From Artemia franciscana (taxonomy: Eukaryota > Arthropoda > Branchiopoda > Anostraca > Artemiidae): DNA of 64,000 nucleotides. The stretch lies in assembly GCF_032884065.1 (NCBI RefSeq), contig NC_088866.1:25175580-25239579 (forward strand), given 5' to 3'. The first letter of the stretch is position 1. The number at the start of each line of letters is the position of its first letter. Below, piece after piece: positions 12,601-23,250 of the stretch. The notes beneath the pieces were generated by a model. It had not been told where the DNA came from and did no database searches. It worked only from the letters and a program-made list of their open reading frames with translations. Both the position numbers and the translations under genes were made by a program.

Positions 12601-13510
12601 GAATTAGAAATTCTGCTGGTACTACAAAAGTAGACCTAAGTAGCCAATTTAGCCTGTCTGAAACATCTCACAAGCCAACACCTTATAAAAAACACCTTTG
12701 ATAATTTAAATGAATAAGAAAACTTATTAGAAATTCTGCTGATACTGCAAAAGTAGACCTAAGTAGCCAATTTAGCCTGTTTGAAACATCTCACAAGCCA
12801 ACACCCTATAGAAAACACCTTTGAGAATTTAAATGAAGAAGAAAACTTATTAGAGACTCTGCTAATACTGCAAAAGTAGACCCAAGTATCCAATTTAGCC
12901 TGTTTGAAACATCTCACAAGCCAACACCCTATAGAAAACACCTTTGACAATTTAAATGAATAAGAAAACTAGTTAAAAACTCTGCTAATACTGCAAAAGT
13001 AGACCTAAGTAGCCAATTTAGCCTGTTTGAAGCATCTCACAGGCCGACACCCTATAGAAAAACACCTTTGACAATTTAAATGAATAAGAAAACTAGTTAA
13101 AAACTCTGCTAATACTGCAAAAGTAGACCTAAGTATCCAATTTAGCCTGTTTGAAACATCTCACAAGCCAACACCCTATAGAAAACACCTTTGGCAATTT
13201 AAATGAATAAGAAAACTAGTTAAAAACTCTGCTAATACTGCAAAAGTAGACCTAAGTATCCAATTTAGCCTGTTTGAAACATCTCACAAGCCAACACCCT
13301 ATAGAAAACACCTTTGACAATTTAAATGAATAAGAAAACTTATTAGAAATTCTGCTGATACTGCAAAAGTAGACCTAAGTAGCCAATTTAGCCTGTTTGA
13401 AACTTCTCACAAGCCAACACCCTATAGAAAACACCTTTGAGAATTTAAATGAAGAAGAAAACTTATTAGAGACTCTGCTAATACTGCAAAAGTAGACCTA
13501 AGTACTGCAA
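12601..13510 (+). repeat. 123-bp tandem satellite, about 7.4 copies
   Basis: The block NTCTGCTNATACTGCAAAAG recurs at about 12608, 12731, 12854, 12977, 13101, 13224, 13347 and 13470, a period of 123 bp (once 124). Other landmarks in each unit are AGCCAATTTAGCCTGT and CTCACAAGCCAACACC. The final unit breaks off at about 13508. Units fall into subtypes by the joint sequence (TTATTAGAAATT, TTATTAGAGACT or AGTTAAAAACT). The 63-codon minus-strand frame inside is a consequence of the repeat. Confidence 0.95.
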
Positions 13511-13768
13511 AATACTAATGATGAATAAAACATGAATTGAAAGCGACGGAAAGCTCTGATTATCTGACTAAGCTAAAAACCAACCCTAAGAATATATATT
13601 CCTATACAAACTAAAAAAATGGCATGGGAAAGAAATTAAAGACATTTTTAGGCCAATGAGAATGTGCTATTTGCTTCTTTCAGCAAGAAGCATTATCAAG
13701 TAGTACTATCAATTAAAAATGTAATTTTGCCTAAAAAAAAATGTAGTATCTCTTTTGAGATACTACAT

Positions 13769-14051
<283 letters not shown>

Positions 14052-14207
14052 GCATAATTTATGTTTCTTCTGAATGACTTTCAAACGGAACTAATTTCTA
14101 CTTTAGATTACAATATTTTCTAATCTTTCACAATCAAATATTGCATAATTTTATAGTCCCCCCTAAACTCATAATTCTGGGTCTCCTTTAATTTTTGTTC
14201 ATTTCAG

Positions 14208-14433
14208 GCCATACCATGAAGCCATCATATCTCTAGTCTCTTTAATGCTGGATACTGGTTTACCATGCTTTCGAGGGCAAACCATTAAGCTGCTTCGGGC
14301 TCGGTTTGGACCACAGATGACAGACCGGGAAGCCGCCGCTTCTATGATTGAAGTTGTCAGGAAATCTACTTTGAATCCCAGAACTAAAACTTATGACTAC
14401 ATTCAGTGGGTCCAAAATGAAATTCCGTACTAA
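14208..14433 (+). CDS. PI4KA: PI4KA terminal coding exon
   Basis: Follows the acceptor CATTTCAG. Its first G completes an Arg codon from the preceding exon, giving PYHEAIISLVSLMLDTGLPC and then FRGQTIKLLRARF. The stop TAA is at 14431-14433. The ending (TKTYDYIQWVQNEIPY) is the characteristic C terminus of PI4K alpha, whose last residues contribute to the kinase C-lobe and membrane-facing helix. With the two upstream exons this gives about 188 residues of the catalytic domain without a defect, so the gene appears functional. Its 3' end faces UFSP1. Confidence 0.97.
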
Positions 14434-15193
14434 AACAACTATGTTTTATCTTTATTATTGTTGCATATTAATCAATGTTATTTAGCTGCTTCTTTTATTG
14501 ATTGTTTAGTTTACCTGATTTTTAGAGTGAAAACACGGAGGAACAAGGAGGAACTATTCAAAATCTTGTGTGGTGCCAAGATTTATGGATTTAACTGGTC
14601 CAGAACTTTACATGAAAAATCTAAATTACCCAAAATCTGCTGGTAACTCTCTATATAAAATTCTCGCAAACTGCGAACGAAGCCTTCAAGTCAAAACTGC
14701 TCTAAATCATATAAAAAAAGAATTCGAACGAAAAAATATGAAATTCAGTGTAAAAAAACTGAAAAATTGCTTTTTAAGTCAAAATCACTCCAAAGTATGA
14801 AAGAGAATCCGAACAAAAGCTAATAAAATGCACTGTATATGCAGTAAAATAAAACTAAAATTTTAGTCTTGGCTCATAACAGGTTCAAGTTGTAGCACGT
14901 AAAATCACCAAACGAAGATTTAGTTCTAGACTTATATCCCCTCATAGGTCGTGTTAGGGCCATTTCCTTCACACATTTATCAACTACTTCCTTATATGAT
15001 GCTAGGTTGTCAACTTGTTTGAGAAGGCATAGATTTAGTTCAGTTTTTAATATTCTTTCCTATTGAGTCATGCTCCCTCTGAACTCCCTGAGTCACATTG
15101 CTCCCCTCTATCTAAACTTTCGTTAACTAAAAAAACGGTGCGGTTGTTAAGTCTTAATTGTTCCAGGGAAACTAAAAAAAAAGAACTACTACT
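14434..15193. other. PI4KA-UFSP1 convergent intergenic region
   Basis: A 760-bp interval between two stop codons of convergent genes, presumably both 3' UTRs. AATAAA occurs on the plus strand at 14822-14827 and 14848-14853 (for PI4KA). On the minus strand AATAAA at 15198-15193 overlaps the UFSP1 stop. The short open frames at 14458-14800 show no recognised motif. Confidence 0.6.
14822..14853 (+). terminator. Candidate PI4KA polyadenylation signals
   Basis: Two AATAAA hexamers, 389 and 415 bp after the PI4KA stop. Position and orientation fit the 3' end of the PI4KA transcript. Cleavage site not established. Confidence 0.55.
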
Positions 15194-15443
15194 TTATTTT
15201 TGGTTCGTAGAAGATTTAAGCTGTGGTAAGCAAAAGTTGTAAAAGGAAGATTCAGTAAAATCTTTAATGTTGACCCATGCAACCCAGTGTTGCTGTTGCA
15301 GTTGCTCTTTGTTCTTGGGATGCCCGTAATAATGTGGATCGACAACTAACATCCAGTGATTATTACCTGCTGATGCAGTACCAATGATGCATTTAGAGAT
15401 GGCGTCTAAATTTCCTCCCATCATCACTGGGGAGCCGAAGTAG
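15194..15443 (-). CDS. UFSP1: UFSP1 exon 4 (C-terminal, catalytic Asp-His)
   Basis: Final exon of UFM1-specific protease 1, a cysteine protease that matures the ubiquitin-like modifier UFM1. The minus-strand acceptor is TTTTCAG. The first base C completes a Ser codon (AG+C) begun in exon 3. The translation gives YFGSPVMMGGNLDAISK, then WMLVVDPHYYG with the catalytic Asp169 and His171 (numbering from the assembled start), then WVAW and the family-typical FYNFCLPQL near the end. The stop TAA is at 15196-15194. The pattern GGNLDAISK and DPHYYG fits UFSP1 better than UFSP2, which has a long N-terminal extension not seen here. Confidence 0.94.
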
Positions 15444-17635
15444 CTGAAAATAGGATTCTGTAGTTATTAATTTGCAATGTAAAAAAAATAATACAGAGTT
15501 GGGGAACACAGAAGTCTCGCGCGCTTATACTTCTTCACCTAAGCTACTTAATCGTTTGAGCAAAATTCTTAGAGTATTGCAGACACCAAATTATATTGTA
15601 GGTAACCTCTGTGTCTTTTCTCTGAGGGCAGAATACATCTTATAGGGCAATGTTCGCGAGCTGGCTTATTAAGAGCCATTCACTGCTAGATTTTACTAAT
15701 GTCGAGGTTTGTCTAGCGCTAATATGAACCAATCGTAATATTCCATAGAATTTTGCAGCCAATAAGGAAACTATAAAAACTCTGATTGGCTCAAATTAGT
15801 ATTAGCTAAATTTTGGTATTAGTAAAATGTCATTGTGTTTTCAAAATTTCAGTGAAAGCCAAGCCGGCTTAGCTTTCCATGTGCTATTCGCTACTATTAG
15901 ACTTTCCAGCTTTCAGTATGCGGTAAAAAAGACAGAGTTTTGTAAAAGAACATAAATAAAAGAGAATGAGAAACTTATAAGAATTGGATCTTCGGTGGTT
16001 TAATGTTGGATGCTTTAATAGCTAGCGCCACAACGTGGCTTCTAAAAACCTTTTTAAACAAACTAATTGTGCAGCATTCACTAGGATTTTTTGGGTCCTA
16101 GTGTTATTCTTTTGTTCTCAAACCCAAGTTGGAAGAAGCTAAGATAAAAATGTTCTCTAGGAATGTTTTATAACATTTGCTCAACACCTGCGAGAGAAAG
16201 AACTAATGCCATCTATATAATAATAAAAAATTAAAAAAAGTAAGCGCTATGGAGCATGAAACACATTTTTTGAAAAAGCGTTCCGAGCAAACTGGTTTGT
16301 TATGTTTCCCTTTGTTTTTTGCATTCTTAAAACCAGCCCTTTACTGAACTCTAATCTTTTTGTAGTTTTCTTAGAGAATTAAAAATTGTGTCGTAAAAGT
16401 TATAGATTTCATGGCCAGTGAAATACTGTTGAGAGCTTTATGAATTCATTCCTTTATTTCCTGCGGGTCACTTCAGATTTTTACTTTTTCTATTTCAGTT
16501 TTGTTGCGTCGGTTCTGTGCTTTCAGTAAAGCGTTTGTTTTTCAGAATACTACAAATACAGGAAAGTACCGCGAGCCAACTTGTTAGAAACAGTTTTTCA
16601 AAAACATGCTACATAAATCGAGAAACAGTAATTTTTTTCTCTTTAAGTTTTAATTTCGCTCTTTACTTTCATCAAAAAAATATTTTTTTAAACTAATTTT
16701 AAAATAGCATAAGATAATATTTATTCTAACTAGTAGAACTAGTTAAGATAATTTTTATTTTCCAAAAGACTAACACAGCTCTAATGGAGCTGAATATGCT
16801 TCTTATCTCACATAAAAGAGAAAAAAACCGAAGCCACCAAAACAAAAGAAAATGTCAATATGAAAAATGGCAACAATTATTGTGACAGTCCCGGAAACAA
16901 AAGAGAGACGAAGGAGCTTCATTTTGTTCATGAAGAATACCAAGAGTTATTTAGGATCTCCATGGTAAAGGGAATTAAACTCTTTCGGAATTTGTTGCCC
17001 GTAATAGGATAAATGAGTGAGTACGTTGGGACAGCTTAGAATGCTAAGCAGGGGGAACGGGCTCTAGTTAGGGTCTAGATGTAAAAATCGGAGGAAATGT
17101 CTCAGTTGGGACATTAGAAATAATGGATTTAGCAAAAAAAAACAAACAATTATTGCATCCCCCTTTGGTTTAAGGTGGTAAGGCGTGCAAATTTAAGAAC
17201 GACGGTGTATGGTATCCTTCAATCTTTACGAACCCTTCTGGACGGTCTCAATTTTTTTCGTAAGATACTCTAGAAAGCTGCGGATGCTAGACAGGACATG
17301 CGTATTCCAATATCGGCCTGACTAAGGATAGGAAAACACGGAGAGCATGTACTCTTGGGAACTTGAATTTATTCAGCAGTTTAAACAAGCACGGCGATGA
17401 TCTTACTTGTTTTACAACGTTCAAAACATTGTGTATATCTACTTATAGATTGCTGAAAATTGTGATACTATTGAGCTTAACCTGTTTCATAACCATTTTT
17501 TAGGGAGCTGGGGGTCTAGGAAATCGGGTGTAAATTTGAAGAAGTTCAAAGTCATAATCTGTGATTTAAGAGTACTTACTTTTACATTTAGATTACCAGC
17601 AGGATCCGAGGTATGGTACGAGGTATTTACGATAA
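15444..17635. other. UFSP1 intron 3, proximal part
   Basis: AT-rich intron. The only structure I see is a diverged dispersed repeat at about 16550-16710 that matches 20300-20440 (CNAACTTGTT..AACAGTTTTTCAAAAA.. and TTTTAATTTCGCTCTTTACTTTCATC). That second motif is also a distant relative of the palindromic-core arms. Confidence 0.45.
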
Positions 17636-17639
17636 AGTT

Positions 17640-19141
17640 TTTAATTGTTTTCAAAAGTAGAACTGTGGCAAAGAGTCAAACTTTAGCGTAAAGAGCGAGG
17701 GATTGCGGAGGGGACAACCCATTTCATATACGAAGTAATTTCTGTTCGTTTTAAGTTTCAATGTCGCTCCTTACTTTCAGTTAAAAAAAACTAGCTTTTT
17801 TTATTTAATTTCTGAACGTTTTTGAATTAATACATGTTTGATATTGGCTCTCCGCACGTAAATTATTAAAATGAAATTTGCATATTAATTCTTTTTTTGG
17901 CTAAATGGCTTTCTCTTAGTTTTGATCAGACAATTTTGAGAAATAAGGGGTGGGGAAGGAGCCCTGTTGTCCTCCAATTTTTCGTTTACTTAAAAAGGCA
18001 ACTAGAACTTTTAATTTTTAACGAACGTTTTTATTAGTAAAAAATATACGTAACTTAAGAATTAAATTACGTAACAAACTTTTATATTCTTATATTTTTA
18101 TTATGTATATGAGGGGGTTCGTCCCCTCGTTCATACCTCGTTCTTTACACTAAATCTTAAGTTTTGTCCCAATTCTTTAAGAATAACCCCTGAATCAGAA
18201 AGGCCGTAGAATAAATAGTTTAAATTACTAAAAATACTTTAGCATGAAGAGCGAGGTATTTATCTTCTCCTAAAGACCTCGCTCTTTATGCTAAAGTACT
18301 TTTAGAACCCCTCATACGCATAATAATCTCTGTTCGTTTTAAGTTTTAATGCTACTCAATAATTTCAATTGAAAAAACTTTTTCATGTTTATTTTTTCAT
18401 TGTTTTTTATAGTAATGCTAGAAAATCCCGCGCCCTTTTCATGGAATTTCTCTTCCCCCATGACATATTCCTCCAAGGAAAGATCCTCCCGCATAGCCCC
18501 CTCCCATCAACCCCACCCCCAAACCAACAAAATCCCACTGAAAACGTCCGTACGCTTCCCAATAACCATTACTGTATGTAAACACAGGTCAAAGTTTGTA
18601 ACTTGCAGCCCCTCCCACAGGGACTGGGGGGGAGTAAGTCATCCCCAAAGGTGCCCTCCAATTTTTTTGGTCACTTAAAAAGGGCACTAGAACTTTTCAT
18701 TTCTGTTAGAATGAGCCCTCTTGCGAGATTCTAGGACCACTTGGTCGATACGATGACCCCTGGAAAAAAAAAACAAAAAACAAATAAACGCACCCGTGAT
18801 CTGTCTTCTGGCGAAAAATACGAAATTCCACATTTTTGTAGATAGGAGCTTGAAATTTTTGCTATAGGGTTTTCTGATACGCTGAATGCGATCGTTAAGA
18901 TTCTATGACTTTTAGCGGGTGTTTCCCCCTATTTTCCAAAATGAGGCAAATTTTCTCAGGCTCGTAACTTTTGATGACAAAGACTAAATTTGATGAAACT
19001 TATCCATTTAAAATCAGCATGAAAATCCGATTCTTTTGATGTATCTTTTAGCATCAAATTTCCGTTTTTTAGAGTTTCGTTTACTATTGAGCCGGGTCGC
19101 TCCTTACTACAGTTCGTTACCACGAACTGTTTGATAAAGTC
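17640..19141 (+). repeat. Palindromic-core repeat family, longest copy
   Basis: About 1.5 kb non-coding element. In order it shows a right half of a palindromic core (AACTTTAGCGTAAAGAGCGAGG to CTCCTTACTTTCAGTT, about 17680-17790); a module with TTTTGATCAGACAATTTTGAG and ACTTAAAAAGGCAACTAGAAC; a second core at 18105-18380; a region with CCATGACATATTCCTCCAAGG; a second related module at 18655-18720; a 400-bp conserved tail; and an end at the perfect hairpin ACAGTTCG-TTACCA-CGAACTGT followed by TTGAT. Other copies share this end. No open frame suggests a protein. The class (MITE, SINE-like or other) is undetermined. Confidence 0.75.
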
Positions 19142-19884
19142 AACTAAAGAAAAAGAAAATCACAGTAGTAACCAAGATTTCTAAACAAATGATTGAATGC
19201 AGATTGACAGTTTAATATGTAGTGAAATCCATTCAGAGCAAATTTGGACTTATTAACGCTATAAAAGAAGAAACTTTGAAGTGTATTTGATTTTTACTAA
19301 AATACTAAGTGCCGCTTGGATCATTAGATGGCTTAGGGTGCATCAGCCCTACTCCTGTCTAAGGTAGTCTTGTTCGTTTTAAGATTGACTTGATTGTTTA
19401 TTGTAATTTCTGTTCGTTTTGGGTGTCGTTTATTTATTGATAGTGATTTATATTCGTTTTATACTTTTTTTTAAATTACTTTTCTGTTTGTTTTTAATAG
19501 AAACTATTTTTATCGGTTAGTCAAATGAATATTTTGTTTAGTGAATTTAATGGTTTAGTTCAGTTTTTCTCTTCCAGAATCAAGATTTTTGCTTGCCATG
19601 TATATATTTTAAACAAAATTTTGCAACACATCTTAATAATAGTTGTACTATAGAACTTGGCGGGTACGGCTAATATTATTCAACTAAATGGATAGTAAAT
19701 CTATATAATCTTTGGGCTTGTATACAGCTGAACCCGTTCCGACCCCCATTCTGACCGCTTGGTACAGACAAATATTAGTCGACCATTTCGTTATAAGATT
19801 TGATTGTGTAATATTTGGTTTTAACCGATTTTTTCTTTAAATAAATGAGTTCATTTTGGGTTCTTTTATGAAGAGATCTCTGAC

Positions 19885-19889
<5 letters not shown>

Positions 19890-19916
<27 letters not shown>

Positions 19917-19917
19917 C
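19890..19917 (+). repeat. Poly(A) run
   Basis: Run of about 27 A residues. It could be the tail of a retroposed sequence, but no element was recognised to its left. Confidence 0.7.
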
Positions 19918-20299
19918 AACCTTGTAACCTAGAAAAGAGCAAACCACAATCCATAGTAGCCAAAAGTTTAAAAATGGATCTAAAAAGGGTTGTCTATTAA
20001 GAACAATGCCATTTTGCTGATTCAGGAATGGTAACTATTATTTCCATTAATCTTAATGATAAAATGTTATTGCGAAAAACATATAGGGACTTGGAAAAAG
20101 AACCTGTAACCCCTTGAAAATAGCATCAAATCGAAATAAAGTGTGCACAATTAGAGTCGTTGTGGTCAAAAAATTAGATCCCCCCACCTTGAACAACGAG
20201 GACAGCTATTTTTTTTGCATGGAAGGCATTGATTAATACATAATTTTGTATTATTAATATTCTTCATGAAAGAAAAACGCTCATTATCTACGAATATTG

Positions 20300-20440
20300 G
20301 GAAATGCAGCGAGTCAGTTTATTTGCAACAGTTTGTCAAAAATATATTACAAAAACTGCGAAGCAGCTATTTTATAAATTTTAAGTTTCAACTTTGCTCT
20401 TTAATTTCATCATAAAAAGATATTTTTTAAAATTAGTTAG
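20300..20440 (+). repeat. Dispersed repeat, second copy
   Basis: Diverged copy of 16550-16710 in the same intron and orientation. Function unknown. Confidence 0.45.
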
Positions 20441-20689
20441 ATGTTAATAATCAGTACAGTCAGATTTGACTTGGCTCTTCCTTTGGTTCTGAAAGTTTAA
20501 TTTAGGTGTCTTCACGGCCCGAAATTTCAATAAAATCAACAACAAAAAAGAAAATTTCACGCTAAGAATCAATACAACCACAGTTCAGTCAGAAATTTTT
20601 TGCCCTTGATAAACTTTTCTTGCCCCCTCCCCTAAGTCAAAATTTAAAGTCTACTTTACATCCAATATTACCTCAACGTTTCAATCGGG

Positions 20690-21010
20690 TCCCTTAAGTC
20701 ATTAATTTACATCCAAAGTGGTACCTGAGATATTGCAGATACACCTTTTTGACAATCCGGATGCACATGCTGCGTAATAATTTGGTTCAATACCCCCCTC
20801 AAAATCCCCTGAAAGTTTTCTGAGATGTTGCAAATACACACTTTTGACAGCCTGGAAGTACATAGTGTGTTTTCATTTATGTCAACGTGCACTGAAATTT
20901 TCAACTTAGCACCCTTAACCGTTCCTGAAATATTCCAGACACGCCCTTTTAAAAGCATGGACGGACAGAGCGTCTTTTGATTTAGTGAAAAATCCCCTGT
21001 AAGTTTCAAC
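20690..21010 (+). repeat. Degenerate minisatellite of about 100 bp, three units
   Basis: The block GAGATATTGCAGATACACC recurs in altered form at about 20727, 20822 and 20927. Each is followed by TTTTGACAATCCGGA-like and ACATGCTGCGT-like stretches. A single further unit appears at about 42655-42710. The 100-codon minus-strand frame through it is probably fortuitous. Confidence 0.6.
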
Positions 21011-21313
21011 TTAATACCCTTAGTCTTGCGCTGCCTATGATGAATATACTGTATAAATGGACAATATATCTATTTATAGGAGGGAGGAGGTGAGATGTAG
21101 TGTGAAGCAATTTGTCATGAGAAACAAGACTTATAAATGCTTATGATTGTTTTGAAGTAGTTCTCGGAACGTTGTGGGTTTATTTCAAATGATCCTCTGA
21201 TCTGCACATTTACTATAAATGAAAGTTAGCACTACGGAGCGCTGAGGCATATGTAAGATTTTATAATAGTACAAGACGATTTAAACTTTCTAGAAAATAA
21301 ATTTGTAAATTAC

Positions 21314-21420
21314 CTGAAATGATTTTGAAGGACCGTAATTATGTTGTCAATGTCATTGCCACTTTTGATATGCTGAATTTTGCTTGGGATATCATATAGC
21401 TTGTCCAATACATAGCATAC
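21314..21420 (-). CDS. UFSP1: UFSP1 exon 3
   Basis: A 107-bp minus-strand exon preceded by TTCTTGAAG and followed by AG|GTAATT. It starts in phase 0 and ends with two bases of a codon. The translation VCYVLDKLYDIPSKIQHIKS and NDIDNIITVLQNHF(S) corresponds to the segment between the GSREWIG motif and the PVMMGG motif of UFM1 proteases, a region that packs the papain-like fold. Phases on both sides agree with the neighbouring exons, which is strong support for the assembly. The introns on either side are about 5.9 and 9.0 kb. Confidence 0.9.
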
Positions 21421-21599
21421 CTTCAAGAAAAATCAAAAGTATTTAAATTGGATTTTACCAAGAGGCATGTTGACAAAGAGACATTCATTTTGAATTCTCC
21501 AGCCTATGACTCGCCTAATCAGTTTTCTTTTCTCTATATTGTTAAATTAATTTTTCTATTTTCAATAAGAAGTTTAAAAAAAAGTAAAGTGCAATATTA

Positions 21600-23250
21600 A
21601 GCTTGAGACGAGCAGGAAAGAAGTCCTATTATTATTCAAGCTAGAGACCGCCATAAATTACTACCAAGTAATATATGAACCCCAGAACGAACAGAAATTA
21701 AAACAAACAGCCATATGACACATAAATGTAACAGATATTAATGCAGAGGAGTAAATAAATCCCAAACCGAGCAAGAGCTAAATCCATGACTCGAGTTTAA
21801 ATTAAAACATACAAAAATTACTACAAACAGAGATTTGGCTACTACCACACCCACTCCCTAACCGTAAATATTCTAAAGCCTATTGTGTTATTTGCCTTTT
21901 ATTAAAAACTGCATTTATTTTGAGTAGTGCATTGTATTTTTTATAAACGACGACAAAAATGAAAAATAAATCACTATGATAATCAAGGTTTACTGGAAAG
22001 AACTAATGAAAATAAACTGAACGTTTGATATATAATGATATGAATTCTGAGAAATTTCAGCAATTCGAGATTTAATTTAGCTATATTCAAGTTTATAAAT
22101 ACAAAAAACAAATGTTAAAACTATATTTTGTTTTCAGTAAAGCACAAATGACGCAATATGCTTTAGAAAGTTTAGTACTTTTACGACTATGAGAGGGAAT
22201 AGGGCAGTAGCAACATTTTTTGAAGAAAAGCAGGATAAAGTCCTATGGCAACTTGAATAAATAAGCAAATAATTTCTTTTATCAAAAAATAAGTGAAACC
22301 CCATAACGAACAAAAACAAAAATAAATATTCGTACAAAACATAATGATAAGAGACATAGATGAGCAAATATATTTAAAACGAGAAAAATTAAACTGAATG
22401 CTCGAGTCAAACTTAAAATGGATAAAAATTACTACAAACAGGGAATGGCTAAGGCTAATAAGGCCCCCCCCCTCTTCCTCCCACCCTAAGCTGTACATCT
22501 TCTAAGGCATATCGCGTCCATTTCCGTTTTATTGAAAACTATATGTATTTTAAATAATGTATTTTAAATATTCTAAACGTCGATAAAAATAAAAAAATAA
22601 AACCATGGAGTAAATAAGGTGACCAAAAAGAACTCATTAAAATAAACTGAGTTTTCAATATATGATAATATGAATTCCTATAAATCCTACCAATTCAAGA
22701 TTTTATTTAACTTTTTTTCCACGTTGTAAATATATAAAACAAATGTTTACACTATATTTTGTTTTCAATGAAGTGCAAAGCATGCAATAGGCTTTTGAAC
22801 TTTTATGGCATTGAGATGAGGTGGGGCAGTAGACAAAACACTTTTTCTAAAGGCAAGCAGAGGTTAAGTCTTATAATAAAACGAACTTAAAAAAACCAAA
22901 AGTCAGTATCAAAGATTAAATGGAATCCCTAACGAACAGAAATAACAATAAATAATGACGTCAAACATAAAGATGAGAAATGTTAATATAGATGAGTGGA
23001 TAAATATTTAAGCGAATAAATATTAAATTGAATATTCGAATCAAACTTAAAACAGACACAAATTACTACAAATGGGGGTTTGGGTAGTACCCCCCCCAAT
23101 ACCCCTTAGACGTAGATCTTTAAAGCCTATTGTGTAATTTGCGCTTCATTGAAAACTATATTGGTTGTTAATAATGTATTTTAGTTTTTTAAACGTCGAC
23201 AAAAATAACAATAAATAACTTTAGTAATCTGAATCATTACTACAACCAAA
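21600..23250 (+). repeat. Degenerate tandem repeat, period about 620 bp
   Basis: Three diverged copies of one unit. The landmark TCTAAAGCCTATTGTGTTATTTGC occurs in variant form at about 21874, 22501 and 23121, each followed by an ATT-AAAAACTGCAT-like stretch and then by TTTTGTTTTCAGTAAAGCACAAATG-like sequence. A related block lies at 34440-35800. No coding potential seen. It occupies UFSP1 intron 2. Confidence 0.65.

Noticed and set aside
12601-13510. CRISPR-like array
   Set aside because: Whole 123-bp units repeat without unique spacers, in a eukaryotic intron; this is a satellite.
15194-15443. UFSP2 as the identity of the minus-strand protease
   Set aside because: The GGNLDAISK, GSREWIG and short N terminus fit UFSP1; no UFSP2-type N-terminal domain exon was found upstream.
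19091-19141. Helitron 3' end
   Set aside because: A terminal hairpin is present, but it is not followed by CTRR, and no matching TC start or Rep/helicase sequence was found.
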